From Streptomyces eurythermus (GTDB taxonomy: Bacteria; Actinomycetota; Actinomycetes; Streptomycetales; Streptomycetaceae), in NCBI RefSeq assembly GCF_014649115.1, contig NZ_BMSK01000017.1, positions 62,001 to 126,000 of the forward strand: DNA of 64,000 nucleotides. The letters are read 5' to 3'. The position numbers were made by a program, and so were the translations under genes. Shown here piece by piece: positions 1 to 7,583 of the stretch; position 1 is the first letter of the stretch, and each line of letters begins with the position of its first letter. The notes under the pieces were generated by a model. It did no database searches, was not told where the DNA came from, and saw nothing but the letters and a program-made list of their open reading frames with translations.

Positions 1-1729
1 GAGGGAGAAATTCCTCCCCAGACTGCCCCATGGCGGAGTGGCGGTGATCGCCGGGCGGCAGGCACCGGAGGCGGAGTGGACCTCCGACCCCGGGTGGGCC
101 GACCTGCTGTACCGCATGGCACTGCGCAATCTCTCACCCGACGAGGCCACCGCCCTGCTGCACGCCTGGAGAGTTCCCCGGCACAGCCAGGCCCCGCTAC
201 TGGCCTTCACCGGCGGACATCCGCTCGCCCTGGCCCTGGCAGCCGCGGTGGCGGTCCGGGAACCCGCCCGCGCCACCCAATGGAAACCCAGCATGGACGT
301 CGTCGCGACACTGCTGTCCCGGCTGGTCGGCGAGGTGCCCTCCCCGTTGCACCGCCGGGCCCTGGAGGTGTGCGCGCGCGTTCACATGACCACCGAGACA
401 CTGCTCCGGGTCGTCCTCGGCGACGACGCCACGGTCATGTTCGCCTGGCTGCGCGAACTGCCTTTCATCGAGTCGACGCAGGACGGCCTCTTCCCGCACG
501 ACGTCGTCCGGCAGGCGCTGGAGGAGGATCTGCGCTGGCGCGATCCGGACGGCTACGCCGAACTGCACGGGCGGCTCGGCCGCCACCTGTTCGAGCAGAT
601 TCGCACCTCACCGGCGACCGGGACGCTGTCCGCGGTGCGCTCCTTCCTCTTCCTGTACCGCGACGACCGGTACATGTCCGACTTCAACAGCTGGCGGGAA
701 GCGGGCGAGGTCCGGCTGACCGCGTGCGAGGCGGACGACCGTGACAGGATCCGATCGCTGGCGAGCGACGTCGAGGGCGAGGAATCGGCCGCCCTGGCGG
801 GGGCGTGGCTGGAACGCGGGCCGGAAGCGTTCCGGGTCTGCCGCACCACGCGTGAGAACAAGGCGGTCGGCTTCTCCGCCTGGTTGCAACTCACCGAAGC
901 CCCACAGGCGTTCCACGACCCCGTGGCCGAGGCGGCCTGGAACCACGCGCGCGCCACCCAGCCCCTCCGTGAGGGCGAGCACATAGCGGTGGCCCGCTTC
1001 TCCGTGACGTCGCCGGAGTACCCGAAGATCTCCCCCGTCGAGAACCTCCACCAGTGGCGGACGCTGGCCGAGGCCGCGAGAACCGAGGGCCGGGTCGCTT
1101 GGATGTACGTCGTCGTGCGGGCGGGCACGTTCTGGACGCCGTACATGGTCAGCCTCGGTCTGCATCCCATCGCGGAGCGGCCACGGGTGGGTGCCCTGAC
1201 CTACACGCTGTTCGCCATCGACTGGCGGGTCCAGCCGGTGTGGGCCTGGGCCGAGGAGAAGACCCGGCTGATGCTGTCCCACGTCCGGGACGGGAGCCGC
1301 GCCGTTCAGGCGGACGGCGAGCAGGCACGGCGGGGAACGGAGTTCACCGTGCTGTCCCGCCCCGAGTTCGACGCCGCGCTGCGCGACGCGCTCCGCGGCT
1401 TCTTCCGCCCGCGGGAGTGGTCCGCGAACCCGCTCACACGCAGCAGACTGACGGCGGGCACCAACCGCACATTGCCGCAGATCCTGACGGACGCGGTCGA
1501 GGCACTGCGTACGGAAGCGGGCGGGGAGAAGTACTACAAGGCGGTGTCACGGACGTACCTCACCAAGGGAATGCCCACCCAGCAGTCGGTCGCCGAACGG
1601 CTCGGTCTGCCGTTCAGTACGTACCGCAGACACCTGGCGGGAGGCATTGCCCGGGTGTGTGACGCGCTGTGGCGGCAGGAGATATACGGGGACCCGGCAC
1701 CGGCCGACCGGCCGCACCCCGCGGTCTGA
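1..1729 (+). CDS. AAA-type ATPase / regulatory protein with C-terminal helix-turn-helix, 5'-truncated by window edge
   Basis: The frame is open to the left edge (first full codon at base 2), and the residues before the first internal GTG (38) read on naturally as FLPRLPHGG-VAVIAGR. That looks like the late ATPase core of a STAND/AAA regulator, where an arginine-finger-like strand follows the Walker B region, so the P-loop half lies outside the window. Visible next are a winged-helix stretch with the motif GGHPLAL, a middle region with no clear domain that resembles a degenerate acyltransferase-like fold only weakly, and a C-terminal helix-turn-helix (SVAERLGLPFSTYRRHLA) in the last 45 residues. 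The stop lies 11 bases from the converging TetR gene. Family assignment is by overall pattern only; the ligand or target is unknown. Confidence 0.6.
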   Translation, partial: REKFLPRLPHGGVAVIAGRQAPEAEWTSDPGWADLLYRMALRNLSPDEATALLHAWRVPRHSQAPLLAFTGGHPLALALAAAVAVREPARATQWKPSMDVVATLLSRLVGEVPSPLHRRALEVCARVHMTTETLLRVVLGDDATVMFAWLRELPFIESTQDGLFPHDVVRQALEEDLRWRDPDGYAELHGRLGRHLFEQIRTSPATGTLSAVRSFLFLYRDDRYMSDFNSWREAGEVRLTACEADDRDRIRSLASDVEGEESAALAGAWLERGPEAFRVCRTTRENKAVGFSAWLQLTEAPQAFHDPVAEAAWNHARATQPLREGEHIAVARFSVTSPEYPKISPVENLHQWRTLAEAARTEGRVAWMYVVVRAGTFWTPYMVSLGLHPIAERPRVGALTYTLFAIDWRVQPVWAWAEEKTRLMLSHVRDGSRAVQADGEQARRGTEFTVLSRPEFDAALRDALRGFFRPREWSANPLTRSRLTAGTNRTLPQILTDAVEALRTEAGGEKYYKAVSRTYLTKGMPTQQSVAERLGLPFSTYRRHLAGGIARVCDALWRQEIYGDPAPADRPHPAV

Positions 1730-1740
1730 GACCCGCGCGA

Positions 1741-2394
1741 TCACCCACCCTGTGCGGCTGGTGGTCCCATGGGCCGGCTCGCCGCTGATTCCGTCAGGCC
1801 CGTGGCGACGAGGAGCAGTTGCGCGAGGCGCTCGCGAGCCCGGTCCGCATCACCGTCGAGGGCCAGCTGCGCGGTCACCGCGTCGTACGCCTCCAGGACC
1901 GAGCGGATGGCCTCCTCCCGGCAGCCGGGGGAAAGAGGCGCGCCGCAGGGTACGGTCAGTGTGTCCAGGACGGTCTCGGCCAACTCCCGGCGCACGGCAC
2001 GGTGCACTCGCGCCGCCGCCGGCCGACGGGCCGCGTACGCCCGGACATCGGTCTCGAACAGCAGCCGGTCCGGCTCCGACAGCAGCACCCTGGACAGCTG
2101 TTCGGTGAGCGGGGACCTGTCGCGCGAGCCGGGCGCCGCCGTACACGCATGGGGAAGAACCGTGGCGACGCGACGGCGCAGCTCGGCCGCTCGCTCCTCG
2201 TACAGCGCCAGGAACAGCTCGTCCACACTCTCGAAGTTGGAGTAGAAGGCACCCCGGCTGAAACCGGCCTCGGCGCAGATCTCCGCGATCGACACCCTTC
2301 CGTAGCCGTTCACCGCGAACACCTGGAAAGCCGCCGTCAGCAGCCGGGCCCGGGTCCGTCGCCGCCGACGCCCGGGACCGGGTCCCGACGTCAA
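1741..2394 (-). CDS. TetR/AcrR family transcriptional regulator
   Basis: A 217-residue TetR-type repressor. The N-terminal helix-turn-helix contains VSIAEICAEAGFSRGAFYSN, followed by an all-helical ligand domain with no recognisable specificity. I chose a TTG start at 2394 because its TTGA overlaps the TGA stop of the upstream FAD monooxygenase, which implies translational coupling; the frame also permits an earlier ATG at 2445. The Arg-rich stretch before the HTH (GRRRRRTRARLL) is usual for the family. The gene is co-transcribed with the monooxygenase and probably controls that operon. A 7-bp inverted repeat at 3965-3988 in front of the operon is a possible operator. The effector is not predictable. 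Confidence 0.85.
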   Translation of the reverse strand: MTSGPGPGRRRRRTRARLLTAAFQVFAVNGYGRVSIAEICAEAGFSRGAFYSNFESVDELFLALYEERAAELRRRVATVLPHACTAAPGSRDRSPLTEQLSRVLLSEPDRLLFETDVRAYAARRPAAARVHRAVRRELAETVLDTLTVPCGAPLSPGCREEAIRSVLEAYDAVTAQLALDGDADRARERLAQLLLVATGLTESAASRPMGPPAAQGG

Positions 2395-3818
2395 CCGGCA
2401 CCTACCGCGGCCAGCAGCTTCGAGCGCGACGGCCCGGGTGCCCACGGCCGCTCGGCCGGCCGACCGAGAGCGAGGACCCGTTCCACCAGCCTCGGATCGC
2501 CGAACGCCTCCGCCGGTGTGGCCAGCAGGGCGGCCGTGGCGGCAACCGCCCGCAAGACGTCCGGATCACGCAGCTTCACGGTCTCCAGCGTCCTCCTGAA
2601 GTGCCAGTCGGAGTCCACGGGTGCCGAGGCCGCGGGAGACCGGCGCGTCAGCCGGTCCACCTCGGCCAGCCGGTGCCGGTCCCACACACCGAGGTGCCGG
2701 CGCGCCCGCCCCAGAACCTCTTCGGTGGCCTCGCTGAAGCGGACAGCGAGCTTGTGCGGATCGTCGGCATCCTGGGTGCGGAGCCGGGAACGCAACAGCG
2801 CGGCATGCAGCAGCCCTGAGGAGATACCCACACCGAACAGCGGATTGGTAGTGGCCCAGGCGTCGCCGACGCTCACGATTCCCGTGGCCACGGGCTTCCC
2901 GTTCACGACGAGGCGGCGATGCCGCCCCTCCATGCCCGACATGGCGACGACCCCGGTGACAGGCCGTCCCTCTCCGGCCCAGTGAGACTCGGCGGGGAAC
3001 AGGCGCAGCACCGCGTCCCACGTCTGCTCGCGATGCAGCGCTCGCAGGGCCCGGTCCTGGCCGGAGACGAAGAACGACACCGACCGGACGCCGGCGTCAC
3101 CGGCGCAGGAGACGGTGGAGACACTCTCATAGTGAGTGGTGGGCCACGGCGGCACGTGCGACTCCGTCCCGGGTGCGGCGCGGAAGTAGCGGGTGTACGC
3201 GAGGAAGCCGTACTCGTCCCGCTCCACCACGGGACCCGGTGCGCCCAGCTCACGCAACATGCGTCCCACCGGCGAATTGCGGCCCGCCGCGTCCACGACG
3301 AGGTCGGCGAACACGGCCTCCCCGTCCGCCGTGACGGCTCCCACCACATGCGGCTGCCGCGGCACCCGCTCACGCCCTGCCAGCAGTGCCCTGACAGCGG
3401 TACGCCGACGCACGGTCACACCGGCTGTCCGGCCGGCAACGCTGTCAAGGGCGGCCTCGAAGAGGGGACGGCGGACGTCCATCATCGTGAAGCGCTCGTC
3501 TCCCGGCCGGGGCTCGTCCAGAATGCCGGAGCGAAGGGCACCGTCCAGCAGGTTGCCCTGCCGCAGCCCCATCCCGGTCAGCTCGTCCAGAACCTCGGGA
3601 ACCTCCGTCCGCAGGGTGCGGAACACCGCGGGCAGCAAGAGGTGCGGGTGACGGAACTGGCTGACTCCGGGACGCCGCCACGACTCCCAGGCGGCCTCGG
3701 CACCGCCCGGCGGCGGCCCGGCATCCCGTTCCAGCACGGTCACACGGTTCCCGTCCCGGGCCAGCATCACTGCCAGGGCGAGTCCCGTCGGGCCCGCTCC
3801 GATCACCAGCACGTGCAT
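2391..3818 (-). CDS. FAD-dependent monooxygenase / oxidoreductase (PHBH-like fold)
   Basis: A 475-residue flavoprotein of the aromatic-hydroxylase type. The N-terminal dinucleotide-binding motif is VIGAGPTGLALAVMLARDG, ending in an acidic residue that would hold the ribose (VLERD). The second FAD signature is VGDAWATTNPLFGVGIS. An internal VVDAAGRNS matches the DAAG/S segment of the family. I chose ATG 3818 over GTG 3875 because GAGAGGTGG lies 7-8 bases upstream and the Rossmann fold then begins at residue 2. The gene is first in an operon with a TetR regulator (TTGA overlap). Such pairs often detoxify or modify an aromatic compound or antibiotic, but the substrate cannot be read from sequence. 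Confidence 0.85.
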   Translation of the reverse strand: MHVLVIGAGPTGLALAVMLARDGNRVTVLERDAGPPPGGAEAAWESWRRPGVSQFRHPHLLLPAVFRTLRTEVPEVLDELTGMGLRQGNLLDGALRSGILDEPRPGDERFTMMDVRRPLFEAALDSVAGRTAGVTVRRRTAVRALLAGRERVPRQPHVVGAVTADGEAVFADLVVDAAGRNSPVGRMLRELGAPGPVVERDEYGFLAYTRYFRAAPGTESHVPPWPTTHYESVSTVSCAGDAGVRSVSFFVSGQDRALRALHREQTWDAVLRLFPAESHWAGEGRPVTGVVAMSGMEGRHRRLVVNGKPVATGIVSVGDAWATTNPLFGVGISSGLLHAALLRSRLRTQDADDPHKLAVRFSEATEEVLGRARRHLGVWDRHRLAEVDRLTRRSPAASAPVDSDWHFRRTLETVKLRDPDVLRAVAATAALLATPAEAFGDPRLVERVLALGRPAERPWAPGPSRSKLLAAVGAG

Positions 3819-4265
3819 CGTTTCCACCTCTCCCAGTTCGACGGCGGGCTCATGATGTGGTGAAGCGGTGCTCACCTGGCAGATCGGTCGACTGGTGATT
3901 CCATGGCCGTCCTTTGCTCATCGAACTCCCGACAGGCGTGAGCCGTTGAGGGGGTGAAAACCCGTTTCGCCGTCCCGGCAGGGCGAAAGCAGCGGTTCCG
4001 GATTCCGTCCGGCCATCCCACGACGGTTGCGTCTGCGCAGGTCAGACGCCCTTTCGCGTTCCAGCCGTCCCGGATTCCCGGCAGACATGGCGAGTGGGGC
4101 AAGGACTGCCCCAGGCTGATCACGGCGCAACCGCCGAGCCACTCGCCTCGCAGCGACCGGGTTCCGGCGCCGCGTCCGGCCCACCCGGCGACGACCGCCG
4201 CAAGCAGCCGTCCGGACCTCACCCGGCACCCGCGAACGGATGCCCGACCATCACGGGAAGAGATC
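3819..4265. other. Intergenic region between divergent monooxygenase and ECF sigma genes
   Basis: 447 bases without a convincing gene. It must carry the divergent promoters of the FAD monooxygenase operon and the ECF sigma gene. The clearest structure is the inverted repeat TTTCGCC/GGCGAAA at 3965-3971 and 3982-3988. An open frame enters from 3954 in phase with the sigma gene, but it lacks coding character and the sigma start at 4266 is better supported. Confidence 0.6.
3965..3988. promoter_or_regulatory. Inverted repeat, candidate TetR operator
   Basis: TTTCGCC, 10 bases, GGCGAAA: a perfect 7-bp inverted repeat lying 147 bases before the monooxygenase start and 278 bases before the sigma start. 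TetR proteins bind such symmetric sites. The assignment to the neighbouring regulator is inference. Confidence 0.35.
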
Positions 4266-4853
4266 ATGAACACCCAGCAGACGTCTGTCCTGACCACCGA
4301 GCACGTCGGCTCCACGATCCCCGGGCCCACCACACCGCGCGCTGCCGCGAGCACCGATCAGTTCGTACGCGAGCTGTACGCCGAGCACGGGACGGCCCTG
4401 CTGGCCTACGCGGCCCGCGGCCTGGGAAACGACCTGCACCGCGCCCAGGACCTGGTGCAGGAAACCGCCGTAAGGGCCTGGCGCCACGGCCCCACGCTCA
4501 CCCTCTCCGCGGACGGCATCCGCCCCTGGCTGTTCCGGGTCCTGCGCAACCTGGTGATCGACGAGCACCGGGCACGAGCCGCGCGCCCCGACGTTCTCCA
4601 CGAACTGGACGACACCGTCGTGCCGGTCGGCGACGGCGCGGACCGTGCCCTGACCGCCCAGGTGGTACGGGAAGCACTGCGGGATCTGACCGCGCGGCAG
4701 CGCGAGATCCTGCACCACACGTACTTCCGCGGTCTCAGCGTGAACCAGGTGTCGGAACTCCTGGGCATTCCACCGGGCACGGCGAAGTCGCGCACCTTCT
4801 ACGCGATGCGCGCGCTCCAACGCGCCCTGGCCGCCCGCGGCGTCCTCGGCTGA
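4266..4853 (+). CDS. ECF-type RNA polymerase sigma factor
   Basis: A 195-residue sigma-70 family protein with only regions 2 and 4. Region 2 spans about residues 33-105 (AQDLVQETAVRAWRH for 2.2, then PWLFRVLRNLVIDEHR for 2.3-2.4). Region 4 spans about 136-185, with LTARQREILHHTYF and the recognition helix in LGIPPGTAKSRTFYAMRAL. The start at ATG 4266 has GGAAGAGA upstream; an upstream in-frame extension to 3954 lacks protein-like composition. The roughly 30-residue N-terminal leader before region 2 is disordered in appearance. No anti-sigma factor (zinc or RsbW type) lies beside it, and a secreted protease follows on the same strand. The genus has dozens of ECF sigmas, so I do not assign a group. 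Confidence 0.9.
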   Translation: MNTQQTSVLTTEHVGSTIPGPTTPRAAASTDQFVRELYAEHGTALLAYAARGLGNDLHRAQDLVQETAVRAWRHGPTLTLSADGIRPWLFRVLRNLVIDEHRARAARPDVLHELDDTVVPVGDGADRALTAQVVREALRDLTARQREILHHTYFRGLSVNQVSELLGIPPGTAKSRTFYAMRALQRALAARGVLG

Positions 4854-5000
4854 GCGGCGCGTACCCCACGCCGGTGCCTCTCACGAAGCCAGGGCGACAG
4901 TGACGGCGACCGGAAGAAGCAGTACCTGTGAAACCCGCACGGGTGACTCGCCGCCCACACGCACCGAACCCGCCTGGGCGTGTGTCCGTTGAATGGAATG

Positions 5001-5036
5001 ACGCGCACCGTCCACACCCCCGAGGACGGTGCGCGT
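5001..5036 (+). terminator. Strong hairpin, terminator or leader structure
   Basis: A 13-bp perfect stem (5001-5013 with 5024-5036) and a 10-base loop, with no T-run. It lies between the sigma gene and the secreted protease, 64 bases before the protease start. It could end the sigma transcript or attenuate read-through into the protease. Confidence 0.5.
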
Positions 5037-5099
5037 CGGGGGTCCCGGCAGACGCCCTGGCCCACCGACTACGTACACGAGGGTTCGGAGAAGAACAGA

Positions 5100-5855
5100 G
5101 TGAAGATCTCGCGCATAGCCCGGGTACGCCGCGTCGCGACCGCCGCGCTGCTCACCCTGGGCGCCGCTCTCGGCCTGGCCACCCCATCAGCTCAGGCCGT
5201 CGAGGGTGGGACGACCATCGCCGCCATGTGGGGCACCGGGATGGCCCAGGTGTGGGAGGCGACACCCGACGGGCCGGCCTACCGCTGCAGCGGCAGCGTC
5301 GTCGGCCCCATCAAGGTTCTCACAGCCGCCCACTGCTTCAGGTCGGGTGTGCCCTACGACCACTACTTCGTCGTGGTCGGGCACACCCTCAAGGGCGAGG
5401 GCACGCGGATCAGGATCGGCAACGTCAACACGCACAGGGACTTGGCCGTCGCGAGCCTCAAATCCGATCTGAGCAGTGACCCCCATGTCCATCACATCAG
5501 CGTCAACACGAACGTGGAACCCGCCCCGGGCCAGTACGCCACCGTGCAGGGGTGGGGGAGGACGTGCCTGACCTGCACCGGCTCACAGTTGCTGAAGGAG
5601 GCTCGGGTCAGGATCATCGATCAGGGCTACGACCTGGCCGGCGGTCCGGCCTATCAGGTCTACAACTCGCTGAAGAACGGAATCCTGCGCGAGGGTGACT
5701 CGGGCGGCGCCATGATCTTCCAGGGCCGGCAGTACGGCGTCGTCTCCTCCGACGGCGGCCCCAGCGACCCCGCTCACGCCTACATCTCCATGTTCGACCA
5801 AAGCGCGGAGCGGTTCCTGAAGGACATGCACGTACCGGTCAACACCACTTGGTGA
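5100..5855 (+). CDS. Secreted chymotrypsin-fold serine protease (S1 family)
   Basis: A 251-residue secreted protein. Residues 1-33 form a signal peptide: basic n-region, hydrophobic core AALLTLGAALGLA and a SAQA cleavage site. The catalytic triad is visible as His78 (LTAAHC), Asp114 (RDLAVASL) and Ser201 (GDSGGA). I chose GTG 5100 because GGAG sits 10 bases upstream and the signal peptide then begins properly; an in-frame ATG at 4980 would bury it. The residue six before the catalytic Ser is Ile, not Asp, so trypsin-like Arg/Lys specificity is not expected. The CLTC pair (Cys155/Cys158 region) may form a short disulfide loop. The neighbouring ECF sigma gene could control it. Confidence 0.9.
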   Translation: MKISRIARVRRVATAALLTLGAALGLATPSAQAVEGGTTIAAMWGTGMAQVWEATPDGPAYRCSGSVVGPIKVLTAAHCFRSGVPYDHYFVVVGHTLKGEGTRIRIGNVNTHRDLAVASLKSDLSSDPHVHHISVNTNVEPAPGQYATVQGWGRTCLTCTGSQLLKEARVRIIDQGYDLAGGPAYQVYNSLKNGILREGDSGGAMIFQGRQYGVVSSDGGPSDPAHAYISMFDQSAERFLKDMHVPVNTTW

Positions 5856-6004
5856 CTTTCCGTCCGGGGCCTCACCTCGTGGACACCGGGTGTGGGCGTC
5901 TCCCGGCACCGAATGGGCATTCTTACGCCCCCTGGCCGTATCACAGTGATGGACGCTGGACGCTGCCCGACGAAGCGCTCACAGAACCTTCCTGAGCGCG
6001 CGAA

Positions 6005-6042
6005 CGCCTCCGCCCTGTCCTTGTGGGGACAGGGCGGAGGCG
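6005..6042. terminator. Hairpin between converging protease and RNA methyltransferase genes
   Basis: A 16-bp perfect stem (6005-6020 with 6027-6042) and a 6-base loop, with no T-run, as is common in Streptomyces. It lies between a plus-strand gene ending at 5855 and a minus-strand gene ending at 6109, so it can serve both. Confidence 0.85.
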
Positions 6043-6108
6043 TGTTCACGCGCCGAGGGTGGCCTTATGCCCATGGCGCACATCACGCACACCCATCAAA
6101 ACCGCAGG

Positions 6109-7449
6109 TCAAGCACCCTTTGCGACCGGTTCAAGGATCGCGACACACTCCACATGATGCGTCATCGGAAACAGATCGAACGCCCGCAGCGTCCGTACCC
6201 GGTAGCCGCCCTCGCGGAAGTACCCCAGGTCCCGGGCCAGCGCAGCGGGATCGCAGGCCACGTAGGCGATGCGGCGGGCGCCGAGGGTGGAGAGGTGGGT
6301 GACCGTCTTGCGGCCGGCGCCCGCCCTCGGGGGGTCGAGGACGATGAGGTCGACCTCGGTGATGCCGGTGCGCGGCAGGACCGACTCGACCTTGCCCTGC
6401 TCGATACGGACCCGCGGGAAGTCGGCCAGGTTGTGCCGCGCGTCCTCCACCGCCCGCTTGCCCGACTCGATGCCGAGAACCGCGCCCTGCTCGCCGAGAC
6501 GGTCGGCGAGGGCGCCGGCGAAGAGGCCGACACCGCAGTACAGGTCCAGGGCCATGTCACCCTTGCGCGGCAGCAGGCCCTGCATCACCGCCGTGACCAG
6601 CGTGTCCGCCGCCTTCGGGTGGACCTGCCAGAAACCGCCGCCGCCGACCCGGTACGTACGGTCGTCCGCGCGCTCGCGTACGAAGGGCCGGCCGTGGACG
6701 CGGTGCACGCCACCGGACTTCTCGTCCACCCGCAGGACCGACACCGGCCGGTCCAGCTCGACCAGCGGCAGGCGGGCGCCGGGGCGCGGGGTGAGGACCA
6801 CCTGGCGGTCCTGGGAGCCGGTCGCCGCGATCGCCTCGACCGACTCCATGCCGGTCCAGTCCCGCTTCTCGATGCCCAGCTCGCTCACGCCCGCCGCCGC
6901 GATCATGCAGTGGTCGATCGGCTCGACCTCGTGCGAGCGGTGGCGGCGCAGGCCCGCCTTGCCCGTGGCGGCGTCCACCGCGTACTGCACCCGCGTGCGC
7001 CACTGCGGCACCTGGCCGGCGGGCAGCTTGTCGCCCTCGGCCGGGACCACCGTGCCGTCCCAGCCCGCCTCCTCCGGGGTGAGGCCGGCCAGCCGCTGGA
7101 GCTGCTCGGCGATCACGTCGGCCTTGAGGCGGCGCTGGGCGCCGGGCTTGGCGTGCTGCCAGTCGCAGCCGCCGCAGCGGCCGGGGCCCGCGAAGGGGCA
7201 GGGAGCCTCGATGCGGTCCTTGGACGGCTCCAGGATCCGTACGGCGTCCGCGCGCAGGAAACGCGCGCCCTCCTCGCCCTCGGTCACCCGGGCGACCACC
7301 CGCTCGCCGGGCAGCGCGTGCCGGACGAACAGCACCTGGCCCTCGGACGTGCGGGCGATGCAGTGGCCGCCGTGGGCGACGGGGCCGACCTCGACCTCGT
7401 ACTCCTCACCCACCAGAGACACCGGAGACTTGGTCGGTTCTGCCTGCAT
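6109..7449 (-). CDS. Class I SAM-dependent RNA (uracil-5-) methyltransferase with TRAM domain, RumA/TrmA-like
   Basis: A 446-residue methyltransferase of the RlmD/TrmA type. An N-terminal TRAM-like beta-barrel (about residues 8-70, GPVAHGGHCIAR) is followed by cysteines in a CPF-x5-CGGCDW pattern (Cys84, 92, 95) that suit a [4Fe-4S] cluster. The C-terminal Rossmann domain has SAM motif I DLYCGVGLFAG, the motif IV equivalent VDLIVLDPPRAG, and the catalytic-cysteine motif YVACDPAALARDL. The C-terminal HHVE matches the family's general base region. ATG 7449 has GGAG 10 bases upstream. Expected substrate is a uridine in rRNA, but the exact site is not readable. It lies downstream of the KimA-like gene on the same strand, 134 bases away. 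Confidence 0.9.
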   Translation of the reverse strand: MQAEPTKSPVSLVGEEYEVEVGPVAHGGHCIARTSEGQVLFVRHALPGERVVARVTEGEEGARFLRADAVRILEPSKDRIEAPCPFAGPGRCGGCDWQHAKPGAQRRLKADVIAEQLQRLAGLTPEEAGWDGTVVPAEGDKLPAGQVPQWRTRVQYAVDAATGKAGLRRHRSHEVEPIDHCMIAAAGVSELGIEKRDWTGMESVEAIAATGSQDRQVVLTPRPGARLPLVELDRPVSVLRVDEKSGGVHRVHGRPFVRERADDRTYRVGGGGFWQVHPKAADTLVTAVMQGLLPRKGDMALDLYCGVGLFAGALADRLGEQGAVLGIESGKRAVEDARHNLADFPRVRIEQGKVESVLPRTGITEVDLIVLDPPRAGAGRKTVTHLSTLGARRIAYVACDPAALARDLGYFREGGYRVRTLRAFDLFPMTHHVECVAILEPVAKGA

Positions 7450-7583
7450 GGTGAGGTGACTCCAGATCGAAGAGAAGAGAGACAAAGAAGGACGGGGGCG
7501 GTCGGCCGACGGTCGACAGCCCACCAGTCTACGGCCTTCCCGTCCCCCTCGGTCCCGGCCGGATATCCCGCCGGTCCCCTCCC

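Noticed and set aside
4994..5017. SigR-type GGAAT promoter before the secreted protease
   Set aside because: The base triplet 18 bases downstream is CCC, not GTT, and it overlaps a terminator-like hairpin.
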